DNA of 64,000 nt from Elysia chlorotica. Taxonomy: Eukaryota; Mollusca; Gastropoda; Plakobranchidae. Numbering within the stretch: the first letter of the stretch is position 1; each line of letters starts with the position of its first letter. The notes beneath the pieces are model-generated. The model did not search any database, was not told where the DNA came from, and worked only from the letters and a program-made list of their open reading frames with translations. The position numbers and the translations under genes were made by a program. Positions 11,132 through 23,900 of the stretch are shown piece by piece. The stretch is from positions 269,009-333,008 of the forward strand of contig RQTK01000056.1 in assembly GCA_003991915.1 (NCBI GenBank). Reading direction: 5' to 3'.

Positions 11132-12350
11132 GAGACCATTTAGATTAACAGTTCATTCATCTACAATATGAGGGATATCAACGAATATGTGGGAATCCCA
11201 AAAACGTCTCGATAAAACTGTGTGTAAACGAGAAACACTTTCGATATCCAGAAGTTCTCCGGCATCTCCGCCCTGGCGCCAGATATCTGGCGACGCTAGA
11301 TATTTTCCTGCCGGCGGACTGTGGCACGTGTCACCTTGGGTGATGACAGGGCGGTGCCTTTGATCCTGCTATAGGCGGGCTTATATTTTCAGTCAACAAA
11401 AAAAAATTTTTAGCACCCGAATCATAAAACAAATAACATATTCATGATCAGCGACTCAGAATTAGTAAAAAAAAAAATCCTCGCGAGAAGAGCCAAATAA
11501 TGCGGAACTACGAAGCTTGAATTACTTTTGTATTTTGTTTTGTTTTTTTTGCCATTACCCACGTGGCCCATCTCTGCATTTTGGAAACTTGGTGAAACAA
11601 AGTTTCAGCAGGTCCACTTCATTTTAAACATCTAGATCTAACCCTAGCTCCTCCGAAATCAGAGCCGTTTTGTTTTTCCAGTAGGCCTACTATAACATTT
11701 GTAATTTTATATATTAGGACTAGCTCATAGTCTACTAGTGCAATGTCTGGGTGGAATAAAGAAGAGAATGTACTGAATTGTTATTGCTATATTATCCAAG
11801 TACATGAGCTTGCGTCAGCCATTTTGTTGACGTTTGAATTTCGCGCAAAGCCGTTTTATTTTTCCAGTAGGCCTATTAATAATTATAAAATATACTAGGA
11901 CTAGCTCATTGTCTACTGGTGCAATGTCTGGGTGGAATAAAGAAGAGAATGTAGTGAAATTTATTGCTATATTATCTAAGTACATGAGCTTGCGTCAGCC
12001 ATTTTGTTGACGTTTGAATTTCGCGCAAAGTCGTTTTATTTTTCCAGTAGACCTATTATAACATATACTAGGACTAGCTCATGATCTACTAGTGCAATGT
12101 CTGAGTGGAATAAAGAAGTGAAGAGAATGTACTGAAATTTATTGCTATATTATCCAAGTACATGAGCTTGAGTAAGCCATTTTGTTGATGTTTGAATTTT
12201 GCGCAAAACAGCAACAGAGGTCCATGGACTGATAGTGTGAACGGATCGTCTCTCATCGACAAACAGTCAGTCAAATGATGACCCAGATAGAAGGCCTGAC
12301 AGTCCAACTGAAACTTTGTTGATGAATTAACTGTTACTGTAAAGGGGCCC
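11132..12350. mobile_element. Non-autonomous DNA transposon, copy 2 (TTA-flanked, inverted ends)
   Basis: The left end GAGACCATTTAGATTAACAG and the reverse complement of the right end GGGCCCCTTTACAGTAACAG form imperfect inverted repeats. TTA lies at 11129-11131 and 12351-12353. The body matches 9860-10795 in the same orientation but is about 280 bp longer, because a different internal module (about 180 bp) is present in three tandem copies. No coding capacity. Confidence 0.82.
11664..12207. repeat. Three-copy ~180-bp tandem repeat inside transposon copy 2
   Basis: Units begin at 11664, 11850 and 12030 with the G(C/T)CGTTTT word, continue through GGACTAGCTCAT and TGTCTGGGTGGAATAAAGA-like sequence, and end in GAATTTCGCGCAAAG-like sequence. 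Transposon copy 1 has a single counterpart (about 10348-10525). Confidence 0.88.
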
Positions 12351-12353
12351 TTA

Positions 12354-15300
12354 AGTAGAACTCACTAACTGAAATCACCCTGTTTTTTTTGTTGTTTTTT
12401 TACTGTCGTTATTCCCAAAATAAGACTGGAAAAGGATTTTTATTAATTTTAAGAGGAAATTGTGCCCTAATTATTTTATAATGGTGATATCCCCATTTTT
12501 TTTTCATTTTTAACTTTGCAGGTTTTTGACGCAAAGGTCTCTAGATCTAGATTTATCTTTTACACTGTGCCACGTGTCTTCTCTTTTCTATTCGTCTTAC
12601 CGTCCACCAAGGTAAAACCCACTACCTTAAAATTAAATAAATTTGCGAGTTTTGGTGATGCAAGGATATAGAACAAAACAACTGTCAACTGCATTATTTG
12701 AGTAGACTTTTAAATACTATCGGTTATGGTTCAGCTCTAGGGATGGGCTTAGCTGCTGTTCAACTGCCTAGAATTGCATTAGACAACTTTGTTTACAATG
12801 GTACTAATACTAGACAAGGGCTAGCTGCAAGGGGGAAGTCTCCTACAACATGAAAAGTGACAAGACTGACATACTGTTCAATAACCGCACATAGGTAGAG
12901 GCTTTTGGCTTCTCTCACAGCTTTTTTTATGTCCGTTCTAGAGTGGATCTATTGTGAAACTTCACATTATAGGCAGGGTAAGCTGATTTGGGTTGCAAAA
13001 AAAAAATTACAAGAAGCAAATAAAGAAAAAAAAACGTAATTTCATAATTTCAAGTTCTTGTTATTCAAGGTGCTAAAAATATGGACTTCTCAGTACTGTG
13101 TTGCTCTGTCAATTCAGGACATAAAGATTTGTTTGCTTTTTTTTTTACTTTAGCCAAAATCGTTATACAATTAGAGTTTTTAGACATAACTACATATAGA
13201 ACACTTACATTTTACATCCACATCTATTTAATGGTAGAAAAGAAAACACTTCAGTCAGATTCATCAATAGTACATAAAGACAAGTTTTATTTTTCTTACA
13301 GCATTTGAGCGAACATGACATGTTAGCAGAATGACCCATGTTATTTTTAAAAGAAAAACAACACAAAAACAATATGAGCAGAGCAAATTCTACTTGATCA
13401 ATTGTGCTTGGGCCATCTATTTTATCAATAATTTGTGTAACCAAACATGTTCCTTTTTTTAAATTTTCAACAATAAACAAGCCATTGCTCCGATCTGTGA
13501 TCTTTACATCAAGATCAAAATACTACATAAGCTGCAAAGGCAACAATTAAAGCATCCACACAGTTTAAAAAAATAACTCTCAAAGGATCACACTTTGAAA
13601 TTCTGCAAATCAAGCTCTATTATTGCTACTTCGCTTGCCATCTTTGACAAAAATTACATATACACATGCACTTCTCTCAGATGTTTCATAAAAATTGAAT
13701 TGCTCTACTTAGCTGCCCCTTAAAGAACGAAGAACTGAGCTTGTTAAATTTGTTTCACTTAACAACCATCAGCAAAATAAACATCGCAAACAGCCAAAAC
13801 CATCCTGAAAGAAAAAAAATTGTGTTCCTCTCAAAACTTGTTAGATGCAACTACAAAAGAAATAAGGTGAGCACAAATCAAACAAGAAAGAAAAAGGAAT
13901 GTTTTGTCTAGTGGTTTTGGGTATTAAACGTTTGCATGAAATTCCACACCCAAAATTGTATTCTTGACCAGCAATAATGGTGACATGTTATAGCTGGAGA
14001 AAATACAAAATAGATATATATAAAAAAAAAGGACCACCTATATTATTTTGGTTGATATCATACTTCTTTATGACATAACAAATTTGTCGCAACCTATATA
14101 TGGGAGAAAACAAGATCAATGATAAATTTTTTTGGAGATTCAAGCTTTTGCATGCATGAGAAGAACTAATTTGATGCTAAGAATATACAAATTTTACAAT
14201 GACTATTATGACCTATATAAAAGAATAAAGAAAATGAAATACATCGCTAAATATTCTTGCCTAAACAAACAATTCTTGAATTCACTCCTTTAAAAGGGAT
14301 GGAATAAATTTATATGATCATAGAGCTGCTCTAAAAGTGGGACATGTTTTAAATTACTTCATTATGAGTGATCAACAGCAAATGTTGATTGTCAGAACCA
14401 TTGCTGCTACTAGGAAACAAGGTCCTCTGTTAACCAGGACTTGAAACAGGTTTATTATAAACAATGACACAATTATTGGAAAATGCATAAAATCAACATG
14501 AGAAAAAATTACATGTGTATGTTTACGATGGCGGTAGAAAATTTGGCAGTTGTATGTACATGCAGAATTTTCTTTCCACTTCCAAGGCACTGAAATCTGT
14601 TACGTGAAGAAGATTAAGAAAGACTGTAACAAGTTGTACAAAGAGTGAAACTGAACGGGCAAAATAGGCATGTAACTTGCCTTTACAAGCTACAGAAAAG
14701 AAGAAAGTGCGGGTACAGGCTTGAAAAGGCTTGCTTCCACCAAATGGCTTAAATCTTCCAAAACTGTTATGGGGTAGGGGAGGCTATCTTTATATTATTC
14801 ACCAAAGGACATGTCTAGCTGCATTGATTCTTCAATCATCTAAGATTAAAAAAAAAAATGGGTGCTGAGCACAGCAAAGTTAAATGTGCTTTTGACAATA
14901 AGGAAGCAGTATGATTCCAAAATCAATTTGTCTATAAGAAAAATAAAAACAAATTCATACAGCATCTTAAGCAAATTATCTTGCAATAATTTCAAGTTAT
15001 TAATTTTATGAATAGCACATGTTACTGACAATGGATCTAATGTTTCTTTATTTTTTTAAATAGAGACAAGCATTCCTATCTAAAATAAAAATAAGACAAA
15101 ACACACACACAAAAACATGTGAACAGCTGTGCAGGCTGTGAGGATCAATACAACTAAAAAGTCAAAGTTCATATATATCACAACAATTCCATTAGGAGGG
15201 GGAGAGATGGCATTCAATGTGAGCTAAAATTGTCAAAATCCTATCTCTACCGTCCCTGGTTGCTGAGATGGACGGGGAGACAAAATTCAATAGAGCAAAA

Positions 15301-17779
15301 GAATAATGTGATATATAATTATATTGATTACCAGGGATGCTAGGAATTTCAGCCATAAAAAATAGGATCTTTTTTTAAAGCAGAGGAACAGGATACCAAT
15401 ACTTTCCCAAGCAATTCATAAGTATCATAAGATAAGACTTATTTCAAATAAAGTTACAAAATAAAAACCAATCAAGATGTAAGTGATATTTAATTTTTTA
15501 AGACACTTTAAATTTTAATTAAAAAGGAAGAAGCTGTATTCTTTGATTCCAAATTTAAATGTCTCGAGTAAAACTCTTAAAGCTCTGCTCATGTTGAGGT
15601 AGACATTTTCTTCTTTCTTTTTTTTTTTACTCAACATAATAAGATCTTTACCCATCTCTTCATTTACTTATTCAAATAAAACCCACCAGATTTTAAAATA
15701 TCAACAAACTTATTGATATCTCGATCACTACTCTCGATTCTGTACATTTGAACATCTCAGCTGACAAAGCTAACACTATTTATCTGCAACTCTTTCCAAA
15801 ACAAACCCCCCAAAAAAAGCATTAAAACACCAAAAATTGTTAAACACCCTGTATGCAAAGTCGTATTTAAAGCAGTAATCCCACCATTTGCCACATATAG
15901 CTTTCTATCCTTGTCGACAATGAAGAAAAAGTTTAACCAACTAAAAAACTCCTCAATGACACTCCCTCATTCTTGATCTCAAAACTAGACATTAAGTATA
16001 AATCCTATCACAAATTTAATCTACTATGGGATACTTCTTAAAATCTCTAAATTATGTTCTGTTTGTAGTCACTTTTTTATATAGAGAAGAAAGGTGAGAA
16101 GTTTTATTGATAATCTTGGCACAGTCCAAACTAGCAACAAATCAGTGAGGACACCTAAAACATCATCCATGCAATGGATGACAAGAGGATCAATATTACA
16201 AATTATTTTTTTAATAAACTTGCTGAATATGACATCTCACTATTGTCTATTTAAGTAAAAATTAAACCTGTCAAATTTCCCCTGATTATTTTAATTTGCT
16301 TTCTGGATGTATGTCTTCCAACCTAAATGCCACATTCCCATTTGCTCAAAACTTTTCATCTTCATTTTTTTTTCAATTTCTTGACAAATTGGCACTATTC
16401 CCTTTTTTTTTTCAAATGGATGAAAGGAAGAAATCTAGCATCCCTGGTTTATAGATTTGAAAATAATATTCGAAACATGTGAATCATAGTCCCTGATCAA
16501 CCTTTTGATTACAAGAGAAGGCGAGTGTATGTCTGACAGTCAAGCTAATATTTGAAACTGTCCTGCACTGCAATTTAGCTATAAGCACAACAGATTTAAT
16601 TATTTGTTCTTAAAGCATTAAGTTTAAATCTTGATGCCAATCACTGAGAGAGATCACAAGACCTTTCCTGCAAAACTATTCTGGAGGGTTATAATGCTTG
16701 AAAAAGAAGAAAAAAGGTCAACAAAATTTCTTAAATACAAACTGAAAGTCCATTTTAAACATCAAGTGAGTGGCAGTGAATTTGAAGGGGAAAGAGGGTG
16801 ATTGAGAGAGACAGAGAGCAAGCAAGGAGACAAGAACTTATAGACAGTATCAATACCATAGATGTAGAACCATTTCCATTTTATTCCCCCAATAAAATGC
16901 AGTCTACAAAATTGATTGAAGAAAGCAAAAAGTGGATCAAGGAAAAAACAGAAAGGGGGGCAGGGGATTTCGAAATTCACTCAATTCCAAACTTCCTGAT
17001 GTACTAGCTTACTCAACAAAAGCTTTTGCTATGCAAAGATTAAAAAAAAAAATAATAATAAGCTTAAAACCTGTCAACCCAGGTAAAATTAACTGGCTTG
17101 ACCACATTTGACATTAAAGAAATCAACAAAGAAAAAAATCAAAATTTTTGATTTTAGCTAGCAATGAGACTTTGCAGGTTAAGACAAAACAGGAGAAATC
17201 GTCGTTTACTTCTCTTTAAACTTTGAATTTTGATGGGTTGCAGAAGTTTTGTTCTTGCTTGCTAAGAATTTGCTCATATTTAATGAGTATGCCTACAGGG
17301 ATGTCACACAAATTAAAGTAATTTGACTAGGTTTTCTATGGTACTAAGTAAGTAAAGAGAAGACAACTTACAACTTACTACATTGTATAAAGGCTTCAGA
17401 AAATTGTCCGTAACCTTTCACACCAGACATATTTTATAACTTAATAACTATGTCCCTATTTTTTATTTGCTTTAAAAATGTAATATCTTCTGTAATTTAT
17501 TAATAATTGTAAACATTAGAAACAATGCAATCAGTGAGACAGAAAATAAAACAGTAGTTTAAAAGCCTAACTTTTACCCCATAAATCATCAAGTTTTTTT
17601 TTATACATGCATTTCCTATAACGAGCAGCAGGTCAGGTGTATCTGTGCTGTTACAGATTCTATAAGTTCAAATTTTTTTTTCTCTTAAAATTTCCTGTTC
17701 TTAAAAAAATCTGAAAGTTCAATTCACATATTCCACCCATTTCTCACATCAAAAGGTGAAGAAATGGCAAAAATGGATA
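12354..17779. other. Convergent intergenic region / GPBP1 3' flank
   Basis: AT-rich, with many short open frames that resemble nothing. The reverse-strand AATAAA at 17462-17467 is a good candidate poly(A) signal for GPBP1, about 315 bp after its stop. More distal signals could give longer 3' UTRs. I see no gene here. Confidence 0.5.
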
Positions 17780-17926
17780 TCACAAAGGCTTGTTCCTGTC
17801 ATTATCTTCTTTGATGCAGGAACCGTTCACCACACCATTTGTTAAATCGTTGTCTAACTTAAGGTTGAGGGCATTGCGCAGTGTTGTCTTTAATCCATTC
17901 CTCTGACCATGGCAGTGATTTTGTAA
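17780..17926 (-). CDS. GPBP1: GPBP1 last coding exon
   Basis: Acceptor TTACCAG, 48 codons and TGA at 17782-17780. Begins LQNHCHGQRNGLK, like human LQKNGLRKNGI. Confidence 0.88.
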   Translation of the reverse strand, partial: LQNHCHGQRNGLKTTLRNALNLKLDNDLTNGVVNGSCIKEDNDRNKPL

Positions 17927-20900
17927 CTGGTAAAAAAAAAAAAATATATTAAAAAAAAAGGAGAAGTTTTAAATTGAAACCTGGCATCACAGAAGATTTG
18001 TTGGAAAGGCAAACACTTGAAACTACCAGTGATCAATTATTAATTAGTGCAAGGGTCTTAAGTACACTAAATAAAAAAATCAAAGTGCTTTGGCATTTAT
18101 TGAAGCAGATGTTTAGAGAGTAATGATTTTAAATTGAACCTTAAAACAAAAATATTCTCTGAATTAAATTTTGTAGCATTTTTTTAACAAAATTCTTTTA
18201 TAAGAGCTATATTTATACTTAACAAAGATGAGAATATGTCACGATCCCATTAAACAAGTGTATGAAATCTTTTAGAAGTGCTCATTAATTAGACAACAAT
18301 ATACATATTTTTTACATTATGCCTTTTCAATGACAAACATTCCCTACCAACAGAGGACGCATTAAGAGCAGCTCATATATATAAATTATATAAATGGGAA
18401 ATAAAGAAAACTTGTGCCCAGACAAAGGGTTCTCACTCGCTAAGTAAGGCAATAACGGACCCAATCAGTGCATTGCTTTTCTTACAGCCCAGCGCGCCAA
18501 TTCGGACACCATTTTGAAAAACTCTCGACTCGATTTTTAAAATAATACAAGCCTTTTAAAAGTCATTTCTAGTCTCTCTTGAACTTATTTGATGCATTAA
18601 ACATTTCAGAATTGTGTTCTTTTGATAATTCTAGTCAAGTACATTGCGTCTTTAGCAGCCGAAAACTTAAGGCTAGATCTACATCTAAACTTGCGTATAG
18701 AGTTCGATCTAGCGTTGTTATCAATGAGAAACTAGAATCTATACTTTAGATAAGCTACAAAGTAATTTCAACCAAAATTTATGAAATTTCATAATCTATA
18801 TGCCTAGATCTAATGTAGCCACATCAGCAGGAAAGTGTGTATGTGTCTGTGTCTGAAAGTCATCCTGGATCAGTGGAAATGTCATTTAGCGAAGCCTAGC
18901 TTTGCCTAGCTTAACTTTACGCGAGCCTCGTAAAAACAGTGTTAAGTTTAGCGGTTACGATTTTTACATAGCATAGTTAAGTTGAAAAATAATCGTGAGA
19001 ATTGCACACGGGCCCTGCTACTCCTCAAATATAAAAGAGGAATCTGAGCGTTCCCCCTCCGCCCCACAAAATCAGGACTATTTGACAAAAATCAGGAACC
19101 AGAGACATGATTCACATGTCTAAATCCATCAAAGTTAATTAGGTTTAATACAAGTCAGTAAAACAAACCACAGCAGAATAAATTCACATGCTGTTGGTGT
19201 CCCCTTTAAATCACCTAATGGTCTTAATGGAGACAATAATCTATATCTGAACCAGATTTTGTACTAAAAAGCATAGGGTATTGTTAAAACTTGGGTTTTG
19301 TGAGTTCAGGAAATTCCTTTCCCTTATGTCTAAGGTTAAAATCTAGCACACAACAGTTATAAAACGTTTATTGGTTGGAGCACCGATTATTAAGTTTTGT
19401 TGTAGAAATATTCAAAGAAGTATTACAATTAGGAAGATAATTAGTGCTGGGGCAAACTGTCGATAAGGACTTGAGTTGGCAAGACTGAGGTGAGAAATTT
19501 GTCCGGACGTTAAAGTCTTGTGCCAACTAACTATACAATGAAAATCTGAAAAAGGAAATATCACCTAATTTTAAATAAAAAGTGGAATAGTTACAGGATA
19601 AACTGAATCAGTGGCAGGTCTGATTTAGACTTAAGTGTTAATTATCAATCCTTTGATATTGCAGTGATAAAATATTCAATATGACAGAGAAGAAAGAAAT
19701 GTCCATTGTGATTTATAATGAAATCCATAGCTACCAACTTTGAGAAAATAAAAACAGATTTTAATCGCAATTGGTCACTGCAAATCTTGTACAGTATGTA
19801 TAATACCTTCAAGTAAAATGAAATAATGCGCCGCCCTCCGTAAGAGTGTGTGTGTGATCCCAGTGCCTCGAGGCATAGGCGTATTAACGAGGCGTTAAAA
19901 ACATGTATGGGCCCAGCAAACGGCTAAGTACTGAGTGATCGACGAAACACCTAATCTTTAACTGGATACCGCCAAATACATTTTTTTTTACCATATACGG
20001 ACGGACGGACGCACTAGGGAGGTCAAATATGTGCTAAATATGCATTAAACGTACTGGTTGGCAGCTAGGAAATCTTTTTATTTAAATAGGCCTACCTTGC
20101 TTTGAAATTCACGAATTTCATCTTCAGTAATAACATATTCTGTGTTGTCCTCTTCAACCCATCCCATTGACAAAAGAAGTCTGGAATAAAAAAGAAAGGT
20201 AAAAGGTCATTAAAAACAAAAACTATAATTTCCTGTATTAAGCCTTAGTACACAGTTCAGATTTAAACCTTCATTGATAAAGCTTTCATAGATATCTGTA
20301 TTAAAAAAAAGAAAAAATGCAGAGCAAAAGCTATTAAGTGACAATAAGGTAATCTTTTTTTAATGTAATTACAAGTCAAAATATAATATCAATTGCATTT
20401 TAACTATTCACAGCTGCCAGAGTGCATTTATTCTACTCATTTAACAATGCATCTTCTAGGTACTGTATGAAGTATACATTGCAATTCAGAAATACAAGTT
20501 AAAAAGTTGAAAGTATTAAGCTAATGAGAAACAAGCGGCTCAATTATTACTTACAGATAGATGAAGAGGCAAAAAAGAAATTACCTTTTCTCCTCTTCCT
20601 CCCCAGATAGACAGATCTGTTCAACATCATCCACCAACGCTTCCCCATTGACTTTCTTTTCAGACTCTAAATTGCTTTTGTCAGTGCTGTTTACATCTCC
20701 GTTTAAAGTGCTGGTTATTTTATGAACATTCTCTCCCTTCAAGATCTTTTTCTCCTCTATACCAGCCACCATAGAATTTGTTTCATAATTTTCAGGAGAG
20801 CTTGAATCCTCATCACGGTCCACCTAATTTTATATTTAAAAAAAAAAAAAGCTGTATGAGACAACAAAAAAGGAAAACATGTTCTCTAACCTGCAAAAGT

Positions 20901-23900
20901 AAGATTTCAACACAAGTGAATCTCTTTTTTTTCTCACTTAGAATTAATAATTTAACATGTATAAAATTAACTGAATTAATTATTTAAAAAATGGAATATA
21001 AAAGGGAAATCAATTATAATCAATATATTTGGAGATGATTTTATTTAACACAGTTTATAGCTCAATCTAAACTTTAATCAGCCGCTGCTGCTCTCATAGA
21101 CCACTGTTTTGTATGCCTAAATTGATCACCAGTGCCTGATAACTCCCCTTTTCATGTGCTTTCAAGTTACAAAGTATTGCCAGAAATCTTACTGGAGATT
21201 TTTTTTAAACTTAAAATTCTTTACATTTAGATGACAGTTCATGCTTTCCTTTGGTAGTTTTAGTTTTGTTCAGTCAAAAAAAAAATCATAAGTTTTGTCC
21301 ACCATTTCAGACTAGATCTCAATATAGATCTATGTTGATAAATCTGCTAGAACTTTTCATTAATGTTACAAAAATTTATGATTGGAATTGGCATGTTCTC
21401 CCACACAAACAGAATGACAATAAAAAAAATAATAACCCACATTTTCTTTGGTTTCCTTAACATTATTTTTTTTTTTTTAAGTTTATATCGCAATTTATTT
21501 CATTATTTTATGTTGTTACCGTGGCAGATTTATTTTCGTTTTCTTACGGTCAGAGATTAACCGGAGCTTGAGTGGTTTAGGTGGTTGTTAAATTATATCA
21601 TTAGTGCCTTCATGGTAATTGGTACCTTAAAATATATATATTTTTACTCCAGAACCATATAAGACTAACGGGGGAAAAAAACAAATATCTCATATAAGGA
21701 ATGAAAAAAATTATACATATGTATATATAAATCAAAAAATCAATAAAACAGCTTTCAAAACAAAAAAGTGAGCTTAAAACAATCACCTGTTTTTTCTCAA
21801 CAGCATTTTGATTATGGTCCTGGCCATTTTCCCCATTTCGAACTGAACTTTCATTTCGAAGTGCTTTGAGAAATTGACTCTTCTTGTCACCGAGCTTTTT
21901 AGGTTGAGTAACAATTGCCAAATCAGTAGCTGAGTTTTGGTGGGCACTCTACAAGTGTGAAAAATTTTAGAAAAGACATAGAAAAAAAAGATGCAATTTT
22001 CACAAAATTCATCATTCATTATTTGACATTAAGCTTAATGGTATGCCCCCCCCCCCACCAAGTCTTGCAAGTCTTGCCAAAAATCAGAAAACAACAACAA
22101 CAACAAAATTATCAGCGAGCACAAAGTGGACAAGACAAGCCTGTTCAATTCATTAATGATACTGCACAATTCTTAAACTGAAAAGTAAAATTGTGCTGCC
22201 TTTTTTTTGTAAAGCAGAAACAAAGGTCACAGAAATTCCACAGGTCTGACTGTCTTTTTCTCCCTTCAAGCTACAGATTTTCTTTATTTTTTTCTAAAGA
22301 GGGATGCAGTAGCCCTAGGAAGAAAATTAGCTTATGACGCATTAGATGCATGGTTCAAGCTCTGATCTTGCAATTTTGTCCCCTACTAGGTTTTGCCAAT
22401 GTCAGTTTAAAGCGATCAGCTGAGACAGGAGCATTAGTATCCCCAAACAGTCTGTGTGGCAGCATGTAAATTTGTCAGATGTTACTCTTGTAGTCCGTCC
22501 ACAATATAGCCTATATAAAGCTGATGTTGGACGCTAAGCAAAAAAACAATCAGATTTTTTGAAAATGAAAGAAGAAAGGCCGCAAACCCCTAGAAATGAT
22601 TAAGACACATTTTCGTTTTTTAATTGGTTAAAAACAACAACACTATATCAGCAATCTTATTCAAATTTAGGGACACAAAATGACAACTCGTGCTGGTTTG
22701 AGTAATTTAACAACAAAGAGACATTGTAACAGTTGATTTTAATATGACATTACTCGTACATCCAGCATTTTTTGTTATTATTATTACTGTTTTGGAAATT
22801 AAGGTTTAATTTGAAATAAAATGTGTAAAAAAAAACTCTTACTTTGCTGTGTTTTTAATTTACTTATGAGTATGCTTGAATAGTCTTTAAGAAAAGAAGC
22901 CTATTAGAACAGTCAAAAGTGAGGTTGTGGATGGCAATGTCTGAATATACTTATGGCAAGTCTGAATGTTGAATGTTGTGGAAGCTGGCTGAAGGCACAG
23001 TACATTGCAGATCAAATGAATGGTTTTTTTTTAATAATAGGATATATAAATTCTCACCTCTTTAGGATTGTTCAGCTTACTAGATGGACTAAGAGGGGAT
23101 GAGTCTCTACCAGTCCCATTCACGCGACCATTTCTTTTAACCTGGCCATTCTGAAAAAGGTATTGAAAAATCCTCTTACCTTTTGTGTTTCACCTACACA
23201 AAAGATTTTTAAAAGACAGGTAAAACACAAAAGCCTTACGAATGAGATTACTATAACAATTTATAATCCAGAGAGTATTGTTGCTTAGTGGAATAAAAAT
23301 TTCATTGTACCATGACAAATTATACACGAATAGTTTAAAAATTTGGGTATTATTCTTCAAAAGCTGTACAAATCTGAAAGCAGCATTAACTGGCTTGCTA
23401 CTTTTAATATGGGTGTTGAATACGAATCTCCCTGAAACTGCCAAGTTATATCTGTTCTTGACATACTCAGAGTCAAGATATGTTTGAGCTGACCCAGATC
23501 TTTCAACCTGAGTTACCCCAAAAGAAGATCTATCGTCCGGACCGCTGAAACTTTTGGCAAAGGCTAAACAAACGACTGTCACAGGCAGGAGCCAAACTAG
23601 CTCAAAAAAAAAGCAACTCCAGACACAATTTTGCTATTTTTTCCCTTTAAAATTAGATGATTATTTTGGTCTAAATTCTATACGTTTCACTAACTACAGG
23701 CACTATTCAATTTCAATTTCACCAACATTACATGAGGTGCAACTGTATCAGGCCTGCCTACTTGAAAAAGTCCCATTTAGGTACTTCCATAGCAAAAAAT
23801 AGGTGTTTTTCAGGAAAAATAGGTACAAGCGCAGTTTTTGTCTATTAGTTGGATCAGTTTTAATCATGATACATGTACTCAGTACAATCATGTGTATGAG

